Source of the DNA: Gari tellinella
Lineage: Eukaryota; Mollusca; Bivalvia; Cardiida; Psammobiidae
Length of the DNA stretch: 64,000 bases
Assembly (NCBI GenBank): GCA_922989275.2
Contig: OV277866.1
Coordinates: 32,071,246-32,135,245 of the forward strand
Direction of reading: 5' to 3'
The notes under the pieces are model-generated. The model saw nothing but the letters and a program-made list of their open reading frames with translations. It searched no databases and had not been told where the DNA came from. Below are positions 35,101 to 41,511 of the stretch, in pieces (position 1 is the first letter of the stretch; every line of letters begins with the position of its first letter). A program made the translations under genes and the position numbers.

Positions 35101-38100
35101 TTGTAGATTTAACCCCCCCCCCCCCTCCCCCCCCCCCCCCCCCCTCCATCAAGTTTGTTCAAATTATGCCCCTGGCTATATTCGGTATGGTGACACTTTT
35201 AAATATCCTTAACATATTTTGTTCAAATGGTTCCTGTCTGTTGCATATCTAGGTCAGTCCTGGACATAAATCATTATCTCCATTTTTTCAGCTATTCTCA
35301 GGTGAGTGAAATATGGCCCATGGGGCTCTTGTTTTTATTGTAAAATATTGAGCGAAATGACATAGGGGTCGATTTCAAAAATGACACTTTCTTTGAAAAG
35401 ACTGGGTTCACAAACAAGAAAGGTTTAATTCGATTTTGAATATGGTAGAAGCACCCAAATTAGGCTGTAAGTATTGAATTTGGAGTCATTGTCTCATGAA
35501 TCCACCATTTTGTCCAATGCATGTCATGAATCGGCGGCCAACGCTGTTGACGTAAGGCTGTAATACGCTGTAATAATGACGCAGGAAAATTGTTCAATTT
35601 AACTTGTAACGCTGATGCAAAGTCATTTACCGTGTTGATTGTGTGATTTGTTCGAACACGACGTCCTATTTCGTCCCACATGTGTTCTATAGGATTTAAA
35701 TCAGGGCTATTTGCAGGCCAATTTAACCCTTAGCCTGCCACTCACGACTATAGCTCCATATGCAAACAGCTTGGATCTGGATGAGACGCCGAGTAACTCG
35801 GCGTCTCATCCTGATCCAAGCTGTTTGACACTCTGACAACATTTTCAGCAATTTTGAGCAACTTTGAAGCACTTTGAAACTTGAAGCAGACGAGAAATAT
35901 AGCAGACGACAATTTTTTTGGCGGGCTAAGGGTTAATTTAAGCAGCAAAAAAAAAAGTTGCAAACTGGTTAACTTTTACTATACATTTAGTAAATTTTCA
36001 AGCTCCATATCTTTAAAACCACTTTATCAACTTCAGTTTTGTTTGAGGTTTTAAAGGCCCTTATGATCACCAATGTATTCCAGTAAAAACATTCAGGTTA
36101 AATGACACAAGCAACGAAAATTAAACACTAAAAGTTTGTTCTTATTTCAATGCAAAGGGAGGTAATTTGATATTATAAGACTTTCTAGTCTCAATAACGC
36201 TGTTAATATTGTCATGAATGAAAGTCTAATGTGATTTTATTTTCTTTTAGAAAAAGTTCTAGCTTCTGAATATGAGTACAATTGTTTTGATTCCATGGAA
36301 CAAAAATTCTAAGCAAAAATGCTCTTTTCAGAAAAAGAGTTATGGACCTTTTATTTTCAATAAAATGTGCAAGTTATTTAGCCACAATGATTTCATGTCG
36401 TCTGCTTCTTTCTATGAAATAAAATTCAAATACAGTTAATGAATAAGACGCTGATAATTTAGAATACAAAAGTGGGTACTTTCTTTTTTGGCTGAGTATA
36501 TATGTCCTCTAAAGATTGATTGAAATATGCCCCTGTCAGACCAGAACATAGTTCATTATCTCCATTTTGTCAGCTACTCTCAGGTGAGCAAACTATGGCC
36601 CATGGGCATCTTGTTAGATATGATTTCAAAAAACTTACTCAGAACAATCACCTCAACAAAACTACTACAGGTTTATCACCATGACAAAATCTAGGTCAAT
36701 TAGGAATGAATATAGGTTATTATCCCCTGCCGAAAGGCAGAGGGATACTGTTTTAGGTCTGTCCGTCCGGCTGTCCGTGCGTGCGTGCGTGCGTTTTCCG
36801 TCCGCAACTGTATCTCCGAAACCTATGAACAGATTTGGATTAAACTTGGTATACTTATTTTTCATCATAGGAGCACCGTGGGAAATCAAATTTTTTTAGA
36901 AAATTTTAGGAATTTATGAGTTATCTGCCCTTTTTGTGTTAAAAATGCCGTCCGTGCGTCCGTCACGTTTTACATGATGTATATAAATATAAGGGTAGCA
37001 ATTATTGTCAAAATAGGATACTTTGTGGCAAGAGTTATCTGCCCTTTATGTACTTAGTAATGCTCAACATGGCTTTATTGTTTACATGCTATTGTGTACA
37101 AATGTGAATGGATTTTGAAAAAAAAAAAAAATCATATATGGCTATTATTTATAGAATGAGTTCAATTATTATCGAAAATGTGCAAATTAGTCAAGAATAC
37201 TCTGCCCTTGATGAGTTGAAAATGTGTTTACACTCTAGTAAATTCTACAGTTCTGATTTTTTTTAATAATACTTGCACACAATTATAAGTTCTTGAAAGT
37301 GTTTAATTACTGTTGAATTTGAATCAAGAGTTACCTGCCCCTGTCATACTTAGATTTATAATGCTACAAACGGCTTTATTTTTTGTATTGTTTAGGCTTT
37401 AAAATGTACAAAATTGATTGGATTTTTTATAAAACTTTGTAAAAAGCTTTTGAATGTTGATCTTTAAAGACAGGTGATCACCATTTGCCCCTTCCTCCCA
37501 CAATAAAGTTTGCCACTTTCTTCTGGACAATCGCTGCGGCAGGGGATATCAGCTCTAAGGTGCTTGTGTTTGAATAAAAAGTAGGTCAGTATGTCAAGTC
37601 ATAAAAAAGGCTTCAGAGCACTATAGGAGCCAGATTTGTAGCCCCAAATACAAGAAACTTGCTCAAAATAATCATCTAGACAAAATATAGGTAATGTATG
37701 AATATGAGTTATGTCATTATGTCAGGTCAAAAGTAGGGGGGTGGGGGTGGCTTATGGATCAACCCCGGCATCGGTTTATTTTGTTAAAGTTTTGGTGTAA
37801 GACTAGTGTAGAAATGAACTAATACTACATGAAATTTGCATTAGGAAGCTGATAATTAGAAGGGAGATTCCCTATGGGTTGAACATTGATGTTGCGTAGT
37901 TAAAATTGAAAAAAAAAAGATTGAAATTAAGTGATAAATTAATTTTACCTGTTTTGAACTAAGATTTTTCGGGTGATTTCTTATGGTTAAAGTTTTGGGG
38001 TAAATGTTGAAATGCCCTAAAACTACATGAAATATTTGCCCTAGGAAGCATATACATGTATTTGAGATGGAGGCTTCTTATGGATTGAATATTGATGTAG

Positions 38101-38566
38101 CATTGTTAATCCTTTCCCTGATAAAGGCGCCTTTTAGCGCATTTGATTTATTCCTCCACGAAAGAAAATAGTTCCAATTTTTACAGTCATGAACATGTCT
38201 GATAAGAAATATTTTATAATTGCTAGCAGAGGGAAGCTTAAAGCAGGCTAAAAGTAAAGCAGAATGCGCCTTAAGGCGCATTTTGCTTTACTTTCAACCT
38301 GCTTTAATTGGTTACACGTCTTCAACATAAGAAACAGGCTCTGACAGCTGTTCTTGGTGGTGTACTGTATCTATCAGGATTAAGTGTTAAACCATGCTAT
38401 ATTTATATTTCAGGAGAAAAACGCTGAACCTGGCCAAGACTTTAAAGGGTTTGAAGAGGGACTGCAGCGCTATATAGATTACTATGATGCATGGACTAGG
38501 TGCATGGAACTAGATAAGCCAAGTCACCCATGGCAACCCTTTGAGGAAAAAAAGGGACAACCTTAA
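16813..38566 (+). CDS. PTCD1: PTCD1, mitochondrial pentatricopeptide repeat protein 1 (9 coding exons)
   Basis: Joined coding exons: 16813-17170, 18893-20039, 21503-21629, 23113-23253, 25918-26241, 26895-27686, 30131-30247, 32238-32417, 38414-38566. All introns are GT-AG and every junction keeps phase. The result is 3339 nt, about 1112 residues. Known family role: mitochondrial matrix RNA-binding PPR protein affecting leucine tRNA levels and 16S rRNA/mitoribosome maturation. Identity rests on the order of conserved blocks: RKHTAAWYSRR, the PPR helices of exons 4-6, FYNLLVRKRACRNDYEGAK, and the C-terminal SHPWQPFEEKK. The Met chosen at 16813 starts an Arg-rich, acid-free leader suited to mitochondrial import. 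The protein is about 400 residues longer than human PTCD1, of which 280 come from a tandem array in exon 2. All introns hold transposons. Confidence 0.92.
17410..17616. mobile_element. Family D MITE
   Basis: CAGGGCTCCAGATAAAGG on the left, TTGGAGCCCTG on the right, with tip GTCTCTTCGAGACGTTCGAGACGATT showing an extra GACGTTC copy in the hairpin (tip described in parts; pure arms GAATCGTCTC). TATAAT flanks both ends. Confidence 0.8.
17674..17928. mobile_element. Family C MITE
   Basis: Left TTACCCCATTACCCCATAAC, right ATTTATGGGGTAATGGATTTAA. The hairpin arms GCAGGTTGAAAGTAAAGCAG have tip GCGCCTTAAGGCGC. Confidence 0.85.
18120..18375. mobile_element. Family S composite element
   Basis: Ends CAGGGCTGCCATAAGTTGAC and AAATGGCAGCCCTG are hAT-like and AATATT flanks both. 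The middle is a family C hairpin (GCAGGCTGTAAGTAAAGCAG, tip GCGCCTTAAGGCGC). The same composite occurs at 50376-50611. Confidence 0.75.
18413..18835. mobile_element. Family C MITE interrupted by family D (18451-18643)
   Basis: The C left end TTAACCATTTACCCC runs to CCTCTGAAG at 18450. The D element CAGGGCTCCAGATAAG ... CTTATCTGGTGCTCTG follows. C then resumes with TCTGAAGAAAATAG, so TCTGAAG is duplicated. The C right end is CTATGGGATAAAGGGTTAA. This proves that D inserted into C. Confidence 0.88.
18893..20039 (+). CDS. PTCD1: PTCD1 exon 2, repeat-bearing linker
   Basis: The acceptor is ATGCCTATGAACAG and the donor is GACAA|GTAGGT. The exon encodes residues 120-502. Residues 138-417 are the 35-residue tandem array. 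The remainder (to DDSYNRYDKHSKYNNERQGM and beyond) is polar and probably disordered. The joined frame reads through cleanly into exon 3 (KHDD-KFEEE). Confidence 0.85.
18946..19785 (+). repeat. PTCD1: 8 x 105-bp coding tandem repeat in PTCD1
   Basis: ACAAACTATC starts at 18946, 19051, 19156, 19261, 19366, 19471, 19576 and 19681, exactly 105 bp apart. Each unit encodes 35 residues such as TNYQYNTPDFSSRKWSRDKE followed by RDGPSNFEGKSHDRR. Copies 1-7 differ by a few bases. Copy 8 is diverged in its second half. Units alternate TP/TQ and AGC/AGT variants, suggesting unequal exchange. The array is rich in R, K, D, E, S, N and Y with no hydrophobic core. Confidence 0.97.
20413..20664. mobile_element. 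Family C MITE
   Basis: TTAACCCTTTACCTGATAGC to CTATTGGGGAAAGGGTTAA. The hairpin tip GGGCCTTAGGGCGC is slightly mismatched. Confidence 0.85.
20787..21040. mobile_element. Family C MITE
   Basis: TTAACCCATTACCCCATAGT to TATGAGGTAATGGGTTAA. The hairpin tip is GTGCCTTAAGGCAC. Its TTAA is inserted within the arm of the preceding copy. Confidence 0.88.
21503..21629 (+). CDS. PTCD1: PTCD1 exon 3
   Basis: The acceptor is TGTGTCTGTTTCAG. The exon encodes residues 502-544, ending RKHTAAWYSRRIMKLGKQGK, which resembles the block before the first PPR in vertebrate PTCD1. The donor is GGAAAG|GTAATT. It lies inside the 8-bp target duplication of a hAT element that begins six bases later. Confidence 0.9.
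21635..22543 (-). mobile_element. hAT-type element, 909 bp, at the exon 3 splice donor
   Basis: Ends are TAGGGGTGACTATCGAGGTC and CGACCTATCGTTACACCTCTA. Perfect 8-bp flanks AAGGTAAT are at 21627-21634 and 22544-22551. Subterminal CTATCG/CGATAG words cluster at both ends. The interior has a decayed BED-finger frame on the minus strand (21863-22036). Ends, 8-bp duplication and BED finger together support hAT. The element is internally deleted. Confidence 0.88.
21863..22036 (-). pseudogene. BED zinc-finger remnant of hAT transposase
   Basis: ATG at 22036 opens 57 codons: an acidic N-terminus, then AVWQHFGFVKQND, then GRNCNIKLSGNTSNLIDHMK with R, stop, HPSVA. This is the layout of a BED finger (aromatic W/F, C-x2-C, H-x-x-x-H). 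The first zinc Cys position appears replaced by Gly, and a stop codon precedes the last His, so it cannot be functional as read. Confidence 0.75.
22612..22797. repeat. Family D MITE, left end lost
   Basis: AGAGTGTTTCAAAAACTAAA through the hairpin CATTAGAATCGTCTCGAAGA to CTTTATCTGGAGCCCTG. Remaining intron 3 sequence to 23112 shows nothing. Confidence 0.75.
23113..23253 (+). CDS. PTCD1: PTCD1 exon 4, first PPR motif
   Basis: The acceptor is TTTTACTATACAG and the donor is AATCAG|GTACTA, 47 codons. Residues 545-591: VREAIDVFDRWMIKEDRVKP then TAFEFSVLIHVLGQVGYTRK and AFQLYNQ, the helix-turn-helix pattern of a PPR pair. Confidence 0.92.
23290..23752. mobile_element. Two family C MITEs head to tail, second truncated
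   Basis: First: TGACCCATTACCCCATAAAT to GGGGTAATGGGTTAA at 23530, tip GCGCCTTAAGGCGC. The second begins at the shared TTAACCCATTATTAC. Its right end is replaced near 23752 by the Helentron-like element. Confidence 0.8.
23753..24760 (+). mobile_element. Helentron-like element with about 145-bp core tandem
   Basis: The 5-prime hairpin is AGCTCACCTGGCACGTAGTG-CCAAGGTGAGCT. Then come GTCCGTCC runs and about six copies of a 144-150 bp unit containing TGCCTCAATGAAATCTAGGT and AAAAACTAGGTCACTAGGTC. The 3-prime end is CAGGTGAGCG then the hairpin GGGCCATAGTGGCCC and TTGTT. Class assignment by architecture is inference. Confidence 0.6.
24761..25745 (+). mobile_element. Second Helentron-like element, head to tail
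   Basis: Starts GCTCCCCTTTAGGGGGGGGC. Then GTCCGTCCGTCC and about five 150-160 bp units with AGTTGATGAAACTTGATACA and AACTCTGTCATCTCCCAATA. Ends with the hairpin ATCGTTGGGAACGAT and ATTCTTGTTT. It follows the previous element without a gap. Confidence 0.6.
25918..26241 (+). CDS. PTCD1: PTCD1 exon 5, PPR motifs
   Basis: The acceptor is CTTTCTTTTCTAG and the donor is ATAATG|GTACAG, 108 codons, residues 592-699. It contains SLFNACANSPWPDDGLERSR (human PTCD1 has a very similar N-x-C-A-x-S-P-W block), a second PPR NYIIYNAMIKAYGMCGDIDT, and DKESGFRHAIM leading into exon 6. Confidence 0.93.
26265..26880. repeat. PTCD1 intron 5: C, D, D MITEs
   Basis: Family C at 26265-26507 (tip GCGCCTGAAGGCGC) ends AAGGGTTA. 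A family D half follows at 26508-26650, then a decayed D at about 26713-26880, which stops 14 bp before exon 6. An exon 5 read-through frame into the C element is not coding. Confidence 0.75.
26895..27686 (+). CDS. PTCD1: PTCD1 exon 6, PPRs and acidic linker
   Basis: The acceptor is TTTTACTTTCAG and the donor is GCAAAG|GTATGG, 264 codons, residues 700-963. It begins VWRKMRTMGIEPELKDYCLL (PPR). A low-complexity acidic linker follows, then LLRAMEKRNIKPNIVLFTQL and ITFYNLLVRKRACRNDYEGA, two more PPR helices matching vertebrate PTCD1. The linker lies where human PTCD1 also has a poorly conserved insert. Confidence 0.94.
27727..27958. mobile_element. Family G MITE
   Basis: TTGAACCCTAGCCACACATA to TTCAAGGAGGAAAGAGTTGA. 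Hairpin arms GTGTAGACCCTGATCAAAGG with tip GCTCCTTAAGGGGCCC. Confidence 0.75.
28047..28888 (+). mobile_element. Helentron-like element with embedded cassette
   Basis: The 5-prime part is GCCCCCCGGCATCGACAGAT-GCGGG, with hairpin GCATCGACAGATGC. Core units contain TTGCCTTGGACCATT and CACCAAACTTTGATTTTGAC. The 3-prime part is GGGGGCATAAGCGTTTATTG, ending GCGCAGTCTTGTTT. The 28110-28350 cassette is homologous to 33098-33355 and includes GGGTTAGGGGTAGGGTTAG. A family R fragment precedes it (27955-28040). Confidence 0.55.
29108..29186. repeat. 79-bp near-perfect palindrome
   Basis: TCGAGGGCTTGGTGCAAAAC on the left and GTTTTGCACCAAACCCTCGA on the right, centre CTTCACAATTGTGAAG. No other copy is seen in the window. 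It lies in PTCD1 intron 6. Confidence 0.9.
29284..29536. mobile_element. Family C MITE
   Basis: TTAACCCATTCCCCCATTAA to CTATGGGGTAATGGGTTAA. Tip GTGCCTTAAGGCAC. The rest of intron 6 to 30130 holds a half family G hairpin near 29665 and AT-rich sequence. Confidence 0.88.
30131..30247 (+). CDS. PTCD1: PTCD1 exon 7, PPR motif
   Basis: The acceptor is TTATGTTTTCACAG and the donor is ATGGAG|GTAAAC, 39 codons. KLVKMMEEHDLEPDIKTYGI then LALTCTSSAHGYQLLERME is one PPR unit aligned with the human stretch that ends in C-H and then a leucine-rich helix. Confidence 0.92.
30285..30720. repeat. Broken family C copies and a poly-G run
   Basis: A family C hairpin without its left end lies at 30285-30450 (tip GCGCCTTAAGGCGC). 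A second C runs from TTAACCCATTCCCCCTTAGC at about 30525 to GAATATAGAAAATG at 30669, where a run of about 25 G (30670-30694) begins. The run leads into GCATAAGCCTTTATTGGGAG, which is the 3-prime end of the 28047-type Helentron-like element. Confidence 0.7.
30770..31265. repeat. Family P hairpin plus 2-copy tandem
   Basis: The hairpin 30770-30905 pairs AGTTGAGATGTGGAGTCATT with its complement around GAGGCCTTTAGACC. It is followed by two copies (from about 30903 and 31090, roughly 188 bp apart) of a segment with ACTTTTATTATAAA, CGTGCAGTTCATTATCGCG and TTCTTTGTCTATATGC. Confidence 0.7.
31339..32049. mobile_element. 711-bp TIR element, TA duplication
   Basis: Ends CAGTACTGAACCTTATTAAA and its complement TAATAAGGTTCAGTACTG. 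TA at both flanks and CAGT-type ends fit Tc1/mariner. Subterminal GAATTGCCATCGAATCG words repeat on both sides. A LINE fragment fills the middle. Confidence 0.8.
31450..31890 (-). mobile_element. LINE ORF2 C-terminal fragment
   Basis: The minus-strand frame 31488-31883 (131 codons) reads LRARRLRWYGHVEHATSCTN and GARGRGRPRKSWSDCIKDDL, the signature end of non-LTR retrotransposon polyproteins (R-L-R-W-Y-G-H-V, G-R-G-R-P-R-K-x-W). The 3-prime tail on this strand is TCAAGTCAAGTCAAGTC. The rest of ORF2 is absent. The plus-strand 157-codon frame is antisense to it. Confidence 0.88.
32238..32417 (+). CDS. PTCD1: PTCD1 exon 8
   Basis: The acceptor is CTCTATTTCAG and the donor is CACAAG|GTACGT, 60 codons, residues 1003-1062: AANVQPNTEIMTALIGRNTS then FKFSIHILRTMERTGIQPQQ, a PPR pair, and a lysine-rich helix. 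It matches the human segment from V-T-P-N-T-H to the R-Q-L-E-F-A helix. Confidence 0.9.
32464..32497 (+). repeat. Poly-G run
   Basis: GTGGGG followed by uninterrupted G for more than 20 bases. It is likely length-unstable and may be misassembled. It abuts the truncated outer Helentron-like repeat. Confidence 0.8.
33021..35333 (+). mobile_element. Inner Helentron-like element
   Basis: The 5-prime hairpin is AGCTCACCTGAGCC-GAAGGCTCAAGGTGAGCT. Core units of roughly 300 bp contain TCTTCTTCTCTGAAA, AGAGCTTTGATATTTGGCAT and TTACATAGAGTTATATAGTG. The 3-prime end has CTCAGGTGAGTG, GGCCCATGGGGC and TCTTGTT. It also contains the cassette 33098-33355 and a poly-C tract (35107-35145). Confidence 0.6.
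33098..33355. repeat. Embedded cassette with telomere-like block
   Basis: Bounded by GATACTTATGTGGCTA and TAGCCACATAAGTATC, true inverted ends. Inside are three near-repeats of ACATTAACCTGGCC(N)TTTCTTG and TAGGGTTAGGGGTAGGGTTAG (first 20 bases as read), then an AAGAGA.. hairpin around TGTGTGGCTAGCCACGC. The homologue is at 28110-28350. Confidence 0.75.
35460..35726 (-). pseudogene. Tc1 transposase C-terminal fragment
   Basis: The minus strand reads LNWPANSPDLNPIEHMWDEI then GRRVRTNHTINTVNDFASAL to the end. W-P-x-x-S-P-D-L-N-P-I-E-x-x-W is the hallmark of Tc1-family transposases and includes the last catalytic acid (Glu of the DDE triad). The frame upstream is cut by a family B MITE at the TTAA site. 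About 88 residues remain of the usual 340. Confidence 0.9.
35723..35936. mobile_element. Family B MITE with TTAA duplication
   Basis: TTAACCCTTAGCCTGCCACT to GGCGGGCTAAGGGTTAA. The hairpin tip is GCCGAGTAACTCGGC. It is inserted into the Tc1 transposase frame at TTAA, giving a direct proof of its target. Confidence 0.88.
36720..37560 (+). mobile_element. Helentron-like element, CCCTGCC type
   Basis: The 5-prime hairpin CCCTGCCGAAAGGCAGAGGG is followed by GTCCGTCCGGCTGTCCGTGC and degenerate repeats with GAGTTATCTGCCC. The 3-prime part is CGCTGCGGCAGGGGATATCA. It is the same layout as the other elements with unrelated sequence. Confidence 0.55.
37561..38413. other. PTCD1 intron 8, right part
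   Basis: 37740-37755 is G-rich (GGGGGGGTGGGGGTGG approx.). TTTTGGGGTAA and AACTACATGAAATATTTGC words repeat twice at 37790-38090. A family C MITE without its right end lies at 38105-38342 (tip GCGCCTTAAGGCGC). Confidence 0.55.
38414..38566 (+). CDS. PTCD1: PTCD1 terminal exon
   Basis: The acceptor is TTATATTTCAG. The exon encodes 50 residues and TAA: FKGFEEGLQRYIDYYDAWTR then KPSHPWQPFEEKKGQP. Human PTCD1 ends with a similar F-R-x-Y-Y-K-Q-W ... P-H-P-W-Q-K-F block. The stop is at 38564-38566. Confidence 0.93.
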   Translation, partial: EKNAEPGQDFKGFEEGLQRYIDYYDAWTRCMELDKPSHPWQPFEEKKGQP

Positions 38567-38599
38567 GTCCTTGATATGAAACAATGTTCCCTTACATCG

Positions 38600-38605
38600 A
38601 ATAAA
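38600..38605 (+). terminator. PTCD1: Candidate poly-A signal of PTCD1
   Basis: AATAAA 34 bases after the stop codon. This would give a very short 3-prime UTR. Another AATAAA-like word at about 38849 belongs to a family E end. Confidence 0.55.
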
Positions 38606-38845
38606 AAGATGAGTTGAACCAGAAACAGTAGAAAAGAATCTTAATTGCGAACCTTTTAAGTGAGATCTTTGGCTCCATTGCATTGACGGGAAAGGGAAAA
38701 GTCCAGCATAGTGGATATAGGGAGCAAGTCCAGCCCTTGGTGTATAGTCTCCTTACATTGAGATAAAATGGAGATTTTTAAAGTCCTGACATTGCAGAAT
38801 GTTGTCTAAGATTTAGAAGATATGTTTCCAACCTAAGGTATATAG

Positions 38846-39251
38846 TACAATAAAACCTCTCTATTACGACCACTGAATGAGTTTTCATCATCTTAGGCAG
38901 GTGGTTGATTAAAGCAAGATAAATGTAAAGCAGAAATCTTCTGTAGGAGCTTTATACTGTTCTTTTTCTTGCTCTAAGCTGTCACCTGTTTTAACCCATT
39001 ACCTGATAGCCTGTTTCTAGTTCTGAAGATAGGTGACCACTTAAAGATTTACTTTCAACATGCTTTAAGCTACCATCTGGTAGAATATTGAAATATTCCT
39101 TATGTTATATATTTATTACAGTATAAATTGGAACTATTTTTTTCAGTGGAGGAATAAATTAGAGGCATAAAACAGCATATTTGTGAGAGAAAGGGTTAAA
39201 ACCAGTCTTTCAGGCTAATTTCAGTGGTTGTAATAGAGAGGTTTTACTGTA
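38846..39251. mobile_element. Family E MITE split by family C at TTAA
   Basis: The E ends are TACAATAAAACCTCTCTATT and ATAGAGAGGTTTTACTGTA. Family C (38991-39199, TTAACCCATTACCTGATAGC to GAGAAAGGGTTAA) interrupts it, with TTAA at both joints. Confidence 0.82.
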
Positions 39252-39351
39252 CCGATATAGCTGAAGATACAAGTTTTCTTCAAAAAAACCCTTAGGACCC
39301 TTCATCTGTTCCTGCACATAAATACACTAGGATATCTCCACCCTGATGACA

Positions 39352-40000
39352 TGTTGTTGTTGTTGTTGTTGAATACAGATGGTAACTTTACTCTGTCCTC
39401 CCTGAAACTTTAAATGGACAATTCCAGTTTCCATTTTAGTCTAGTCCATTTCTGACTTTTAAGGGTTGCTTTTGTCAATGTTTGGCATGATGACAAACAG
39501 TAAAGACCCTGATCAGAGGGCTCCTTTCGGAGCCCTCTGATCTGGGTCTTCACTGTTTGCACAGGACAATTTAATAATCACATGTTCATTGTTTGAAAAT
39601 GACGCCTATATGCGGGACTTGGGTTCAAAGGGTTAACCCATTACCCCATAGCCTGTTCTTAGTTTTGAAGACAGGTGACCACTTGATTAAAGCAGAATTG
39701 AAGTAAAGTGGAATGTGCCTTAACCCTTTCCCCAATGGAAGCACTTTTAAGCGCATTCAGTTTATTCCTCCACTGAAGAAAATAGTTCAATTTTATACAA
39801 TCATGAATGCGTATTATAGGGAATAATTTCTTTATTCTAGTAGGTGGTAGCTTAAAGCAGGCTGAAAGTAAAGCTTTACTTTCAACCTGATTTTAGTAGA
39901 CACCTAATTTCAAAACTAAAAACAGGCTATTGGGGTAATGGGTTATAGGGGTCTTCATTGTTCCTAATACTGCAATTTATTGACATAAACAACACTAGTC
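39352..40000. repeat. (TGT)n, family G and family C copies
   Basis: (TGT)7 lies at 39352-39373. Family G at about 39395-39635 has an intact hairpin (TAAAGACCCTGATCAGAGGG, tip GGCTCCTTTCGGAGCC). A truncated C at 39631-39719 abuts a second C at 39720-39946. A second family G right end (GTTTCAAGGAGGAAAGGGTTAA) closes at about 40066. Confidence 0.7.
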
Positions 40001-40225
40001 AAGTATGAGCAAGATTAAATTGGAAACTGGAATTGTCCATTTTAAGTTTCAAGGAGGAAAGGGTTAAGTGTTTAAAAATTTCCATTTCCTTTACTCCATA
40101 GCCTATTTCTAATCTTGTTTTGAAGATAGGTGCAGTTCACCTTGCTTTAAGCTGTCACATGTATTTGTACAATCAGTTAGTCTTCGTTTTAGTGGTCTGA
40201 ATAGAGAGGTTTTGCTGAACACACA

Positions 40226-41511
40226 TTTTTAGCTCACCTGAGCCAAAGGCTCAAGGTGAGCTATTGGGATGGCCCTGTGTCCGGCGTCCGGTGTCGTCCG
40301 TCGTTAGTCGTTGGTCGTGGGTCGTGCGTCGTCGTTAACAATTGCTTCAAATGACATCTCCTCCTATACGGCTTGACAGAATTCAACCAAACTTTACAGA
40401 AATGTTCCTTGGGTCAAGCTCTTTCAAATTTGTTCAAAGAATTAAAAACAATGCAGAACTCTGGTTGCCATGGCAACCAAAGTGAAAAAATAAGGAAATC
40501 TTAAAAAATCTTCTTGTCAAAAACTGGAAGGGCCAGAGCTTACATATCTGGCATATACATGTAGCATCATCTACAGGTCCTCTATCAAGTTTGTTCAAAT
40601 TATGCCCCTGGGGTCAAAATTGGCCCCGCCCCGGGGGTCACAGATTTACATAGAGTTATATAGTGAAATTTTCAAACGTCTTCTTCTCTGAAACTAATGT
40701 GGCAAGAGCATTGATATTTGGCATGGTGACACTTCTAGATGTCCTATACGAAAATTGTTCAAATGGTTCTGGTCAGTTGCATAACTAGGTCACAGGAGCT
40801 AAAAATAGATTTTTTTCATTGAAAACTGAAAAAATCTTCTTGTCTGAAACTACAAGGGCCAGAGCTTAGATATTTGGCACATAGCATCGCCTACAGGTCC
40901 TCTATCAAGTTTGTTCAAATTATGCCCCTGGGGTCAAATTGGCCCCGCCCGGGGGGTCACAGTTTTACATAGAGTTATATAATGAAATTTTCAGAAGTCT
41001 TCTTCTCTGGAACTAATATAGCCAGAGCTTCGATATTTGGTATGGTGACACTTCTAGATGTCCTATACCAAAATTGTTCAAATGGTTCTGGTCGGTTGCA
41101 TTACTAGGTCACAGGAGCTAAAAATAGATTTTTTTCAATGAAAACTTAAAAAATCTTCTTTTCTGAAACTACAAGGGCCAGAGCTTAGATATTTTGCACA
41201 TACCATCGCCTACAGGTCCTCTATCAAGTTTGTTCAAATTATGCACCTGGGGTCAAAATTGGCCCCGCCCCTGGGGTCACAGTTTTACATAGAGTTATAT
41301 AGAGAAAATTTCAAACGTCTTCTTCTCTGACACTAATATGGCCAGAGCTTTTATATTCGGTATGGTGACACTTTTAAATATACTTTACATAATTTGTTCA
41401 AATTGTTCGGGTCTGTTGCATATCTAGGTCAGTCCTGGACCTAAATTATTATCGCCATTTTTTCTGCTATTTTCTCAGGTGAGCGAAATATGCCCCATGG
41501 GGCTCTTGTTT
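40226..41511 (+). mobile_element. Helentron-like element
   Basis: The 5-prime hairpin is AGCTCACCTGAGCC-AAAGGCTCAAGGTGAGCT. It has about three 300-bp core units (CCTCTATCAAGTTTGTTCAA, GGCCCCGCCC, TACAAGGGCCAGAGCTTA). The 3-prime part is CTCAGGTGAGCG, GCCCCATGGGGC, TCTTGTTT. This is the cleanest full-length copy of this family. Confidence 0.7.

Larger units (their letters stand above)
32880..36499 (-). mobile_element. Tc1-type element, itself broken by two insertions
   Basis: TACTCAGCCAAAAAAGAAA at 32880 is inverted at 36475-36498 (TTTCTTTTTTGGCTGAGTA). TA flanks both. It holds a transposase C-terminal fragment (35460-35726, minus), a Helentron-like insert (33021-35333) and a family B MITE (35723-35936). 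The region 35940-36470 shows no transposase frame, so most of the gene is gone. Confidence 0.8.
32505..36612 (+). mobile_element. Outer Helentron-like element, split
   Basis: Core text TTTGGCACATAGCATCACCT and TCAAGTTTGTTCAAATTATG runs to 32879. It resumes at 36500 (TATGTCCTCTAAAG ... GCTACTCTCAGGTGAGC) and ends with the hairpin GGCCCATGGGC then ATCTTGTTA. Its 5-prime end is truncated at the poly-G run. A 3.6-kb Tc1-type element is inserted in it. Confidence 0.6.

Noticed and set aside
35940..36470. N-terminal half of the Tc1 transposase
   Set aside because: No helix-turn-helix or catalytic Asp context is readable on either strand. The region looks non-coding.
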